From assembly GCF_024171645.1 (NCBI RefSeq), contig NZ_JALKAC010000001.1, forward strand, positions 682,001 through 746,000: a stretch of 64,000 nt of DNA, in the 5' to 3' direction. This document shows positions 61,625 through 64,000 of the stretch, piece after piece. The position numbers and the translations under genes are program-made. The notes under the pieces were generated by a model. That model was not told the DNA's origin. It did not search any database and was given only the letters and a program-made list of their open reading frames with translations. The DNA comes from Flavobacterium sp. HSC-32F16 (GTDB lineage Bacteria > Bacteroidota > Bacteroidia > Flavobacteriales > Flavobacteriaceae). Position 1 is the stretch's first letter. Each line of letters begins with the position of its first letter.

Positions 61625-63076
61625 ATGAAATTATTACATACAGAACTCCTTATAGCCAGGCATTTTAAAAATTCTGTTTTTAAAAATCCGGCAATTTATA
61701 TTATTACACTTTTTATTGGCGCACTGCTTTTATTTGCTGCGTTTTCGGGTTGGGATAATTACAAAAGCCAAAACGAAACCAGCGAAAAATATCAGCATGA
61801 ATCCCGCGAAGACTGGTTGAAAAATCCAGATAAGAATCCGCATAGAATGGCGCATTACGGGAATTTTGCTTTTAGAAAAAGTACATCTTTAAGCGTTTTT
61901 GAATTTGGAATGGAACCGTTTTTTGGAAATGCCATTTTCCTTGAAGCACATAAACAAAATACCGCCAATTTCTCTGAAGCCGGATTCTCTAACAGTATGC
62001 TTCGTTTTGGCGAAATCAGTATTGCGATGGTTTTACAGATTTTATTGCCTTTACTGATCTTTTTTGTTGGGTTTAATTCTGTGGCTTACGAAAGAGAAAA
62101 CGGAACTTTAAAAATTCTTTTAAGTCAGGGGATCAACTGGAAACAGCTTTTGTTTGGTAAAGTTTTGGGTATTGCAAGCGTCGTAATGCTGCTTTTTGTT
62201 CCAACCATTATCGTTTTGGTTTTGATTTGGCTAACGCTTCAAAACTTTTCAATTTCAGCAGATGAAACAATCAAATTGCTTTTGTTTATTGGGTTTCATT
62301 TTATTTATCTGATGTTCTTTTGTGTCGTGGCCGTTTTGATTTCGGCGTCAAGCAAAACTTCAAAAAAAGCATTGGTTTCGTTAATTGGAATCTGGCTGAT
62401 TTTTACCATAATTCTGCCAAGAACTACTCAGGCAATTGGAGCTTATTTGTATCAAGCGCCTTCTAAAATTCAATTTAACAGCAATATTGAAAAAGATATT
62501 CTGAAACAAGGTGACAGTCATAACCCGAATGATGTGCATTATAAAGCGATTAAAGATTCTTTATTGCGAGTTTACAAAGTCGATTCGGTACAAAAACTTC
62601 CTTTTAATTATTCCGGATTTATTATGACCGAAGGCGAGAAAATCAGCTCGAATATTTATAACCGGCATTTAGAAGAATTGCTAAAAATATACGCCAGACA
62701 AAACAGTTTTTCTAAAGCCGTTTCTTTCTTAAATCCATACATCGCAATGAAAAATTTATCGATGGGATTATCCAATACAGATTATGATTCGTACATCGAT
62801 TTCCAGAAACAAGCCGAGAAATACCGTTACGGCATGGCGCAGAAAATGAACGCTTTACAGGTAAGATACATCAGCAATAAAAAGCCCGGACCAAACGACA
62901 AACCGCTCACAATCGGCAAAGAACACTGGGCCGAGGTTGAAGAGTTTCATTATGAGCCAAAAGGCATCTGGGAGGTTTTAAAAACCGAAATTGTTTCTGT
63001 CATTTCTATTCTTTTATGGGTAATTCTATTGTTTGTTTTAATTAGAATTGCTGCTAAAAAACTAAAAGCCATTTAA
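61625..63076 (+). CDS. ABC-2-type permease, DUF3526-like
   Basis: This is a 483-residue membrane protein. It has an N-terminal helix, a long periplasmic-type loop (about 50-130), a cluster of membrane helices (about 135-280) with SVAYERENGTLKILLSQGIN, a second large loop (about 290-440) and a final helix. The YERENGTLKILLSQG segment is typical of ABC-2/NosY-like permeases. It lies 5 bp after the receptor and 1 bp before a second, similar permease, so the two probably form one heterodimer with the ATPase. Confidence 0.8.
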   Translation: MKLLHTELLIARHFKNSVFKNPAIYIITLFIGALLLFAAFSGWDNYKSQNETSEKYQHESREDWLKNPDKNPHRMAHYGNFAFRKSTSLSVFEFGMEPFFGNAIFLEAHKQNTANFSEAGFSNSMLRFGEISIAMVLQILLPLLIFFVGFNSVAYERENGTLKILLSQGINWKQLLFGKVLGIASVVMLLFVPTIIVLVLIWLTLQNFSISADETIKLLLFIGFHFIYLMFFCVVAVLISASSKTSKKALVSLIGIWLIFTIILPRTTQAIGAYLYQAPSKIQFNSNIEKDILKQGDSHNPNDVHYKAIKDSLLRVYKVDSVQKLPFNYSGFIMTEGEKISSNIYNRHLEELLKIYARQNSFSKAVSFLNPYIAMKNLSMGLSNTDYDSYIDFQKQAEKYRYGMAQKMNALQVRYISNKKPGPNDKPLTIGKEHWAEVEEFHYEPKGIWEVLKTEIVSVISILLWVILLFVLIRIAAKKLKAI

Positions 63077-63077
63077 T

Positions 63078-64000
63078 ATGTTAGTACTCTTATTTAAAAA
63101 TTTCATACGTTCAAAAGGTACCAAAATTGGCTTACTTTTTTTATTAATTATTGGTTTTATAAGCCTTTTAATAGGTCGCCAGTTTCAGGAAAAACAACAA
63201 AACAACATTACTGAAGCGGCAATTTACCAGAAAGAACATATTGCCAGAAATGCTGCTTTTCATAAAGATGAAATTGGACTTCTTCTGTATTACATTAAAT
63301 TTTCATTGGTCAATAATACACTGCCAATTAATAGTTTAGCAATTGGACAGCGCGATGTAAATCCGTCGATTCAAAATGTTACGATTCGAGGTTTGGAAGG
63401 TCAGAAATACGATTCGGAACTCAATAATCCGAGTAATCTTTTGTCAGGAAATATCGATTTTAGTTTTGTGCTTTTATATTTGTTTCCGCTTTTGATTATT
63501 GCTTTTTCTTATAATATTATTTCTGAAGAAAAAGAATCAGGAACCTGGAAAATTGTGGCAACACAGAGTTCAAATACGTTTTTGTATATCTTAAAACTGT
63601 TTTATGTTAGAATTTTAAGTATAACGGCACTTTTGACTTTTATTCTTTTAGCAGCTGTTTTGTTTTTACAGATTCCGATAGATAAATCCTTTCTTGTGTT
63701 TTACGGGCTTTCGGTTTTGTATATTTTATTTTGGTTTGCGGTTTGTTTTTTCATTGTTTCCCTTCAAAAAAATTCCAACTTCAACGCTGTTATTTTATTG
63801 ACAATCTGGTTATTTCTTATTATTATTCTTCCGGCAGGAATCAATACCTATATCATCAATAGATATAAAGTCCCCGAAGCTTTAGAATTAACACTTACGC
63901 AGAGAAATGCTTATCATGAAAAATGGGATATGGATAAACAGGAAACGCTGGATAAATTCTACAAACATTATCCGCAATTTAAAAATTATCCTTTGCCTGA
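63078..64000 (+). CDS. Second ABC-2-type permease (3' end missing)
   Basis: The frame starts at an ATG at 63078, 1 bp after the previous stop, and is open to the window edge (307 codons). It has an N-terminal helix (KNFIRSKGTKIGLLFLLIIG), an external loop with GQRDVNPSIQNVTIRGLEGQ, and a helix cluster introduced by YNIISEEKESGTWKIVATQS, equivalent to the segment in the first permease. The two permeases share the same plan and are probably old duplicates. The remainder lies outside the window. Confidence 0.8.
   Translation, partial: MLVLLFKNFIRSKGTKIGLLFLLIIGFISLLIGRQFQEKQQNNITEAAIYQKEHIARNAAFHKDEIGLLLYYIKFSLVNNTLPINSLAIGQRDVNPSIQNVTIRGLEGQKYDSELNNPSNLLSGNIDFSFVLLYLFPLLIIAFSYNIISEEKESGTWKIVATQSSNTFLYILKLFYVRILSITALLTFILLAAVLFLQIPIDKSFLVFYGLSVLYILFWFAVCFFIVSLQKNSNFNAVILLTIWLFLIIILPAGINTYIINRYKVPEALELTLTQRNAYHEKWDMDKQETLDKFYKHYPQFKNYPLP

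Noticed and set aside
1..64000. CRISPR arrays, tRNA or rRNA genes, prophage genes
   Set aside because: No regularly spaced repeats, cloverleaf-like sequences, conserved rRNA segments or phage structural genes were seen by eye.

Overview
The window looks like chromosomal DNA from a Bacteroidota member, most probably Flavobacterium. The signs are AT-rich DNA, TAnnTTTG-type -7 promoter boxes with little Shine-Dalgarno signal, many lipoproteins with a Cys-Ser/Asn-Asp/Asn N-terminus, several SusC/FhuA-class TonB-dependent receptors, a type IX secretion (T9SS) type A C-terminal signal, and genes of the Bacteroidota-only subtype iii type VI secretion system (T6SSiii). I saw no rRNA, tRNA, CRISPR array or intact insertion sequence.

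Regions. (1) 1-6.8 kb is the edge of a T6SSiii locus: leftward LysM protein, TssN, a TssG-like protein and an NlpC/P60-fold protein, and rightward a membrane-anchored PKD protein and the TssH/ClpV ATPase. (2) 6.9-11.1 kb is a leftward operon of a DUF1254/DUF1214 lipoprotein, a secreted arylsulfatase and a small protein. (3) 12.0-17.7 kb is a probable zinc-acquisition operon: a Cys/His-rich small protein, two DUF4625-type lipoproteins, a TonB receptor and an AztD-like metallochaperone. (4) 17.8-25 kb holds regulator-target pairs with visible operators (TetR/SDR, Crp-Fnr/SMR, LysR/acetyltransferases/EamA) and an alcohol dehydrogenase. (5) 25-28.8 kb is the NHEJ pair LigD and Ku, facing each other. 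(6) 29-34.7 kb is metabolic and regulatory genes. (7) 34.7-37.4 kb is a two-gene anti-phage island of Septu type (PtuA ATPase and PtuB HNH nuclease), set among partial copies of the 3' end of a small flanking gene and next to a perfect 50-bp palindrome. (8) 37.4-40.4 kb has a DoxX-like protein and two genes whose promoters share an 18-bp palindrome at identical spacing. (9) 40.5-50.6 kb holds two siderophore-type TonB receptor loci, one with a lipoprotein partner and an AraC regulator and one with a Fur-like box, around a TauE/DUF1634 pair and a luciferase-like oxidoreductase. (10) 50.7-57.9 kb has a thiolase, an azoreductase divergent from an HxlR regulator, a large T9SS-exported sugar dehydrogenase, a divergent DapB paralogue and a DUF1810 protein. 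(11) 57.9 kb to the end is an operon with a second Cys/His-rich small protein, an ABC ATPase, a TonB receptor and two ABC-2-type permeases; the last gene runs off the window.

The strongest link between regions is that the zinc locus and the final ABC/TonB operon both begin with paralogous Cys/His-rich small proteins, driven by nearly the same promoter-operator (12019-12060 and 57943-57984). This suggests one metal-responsive regulator, plausibly Zur, controls both. All functional calls come from motifs and recalled family features; no database search was run.
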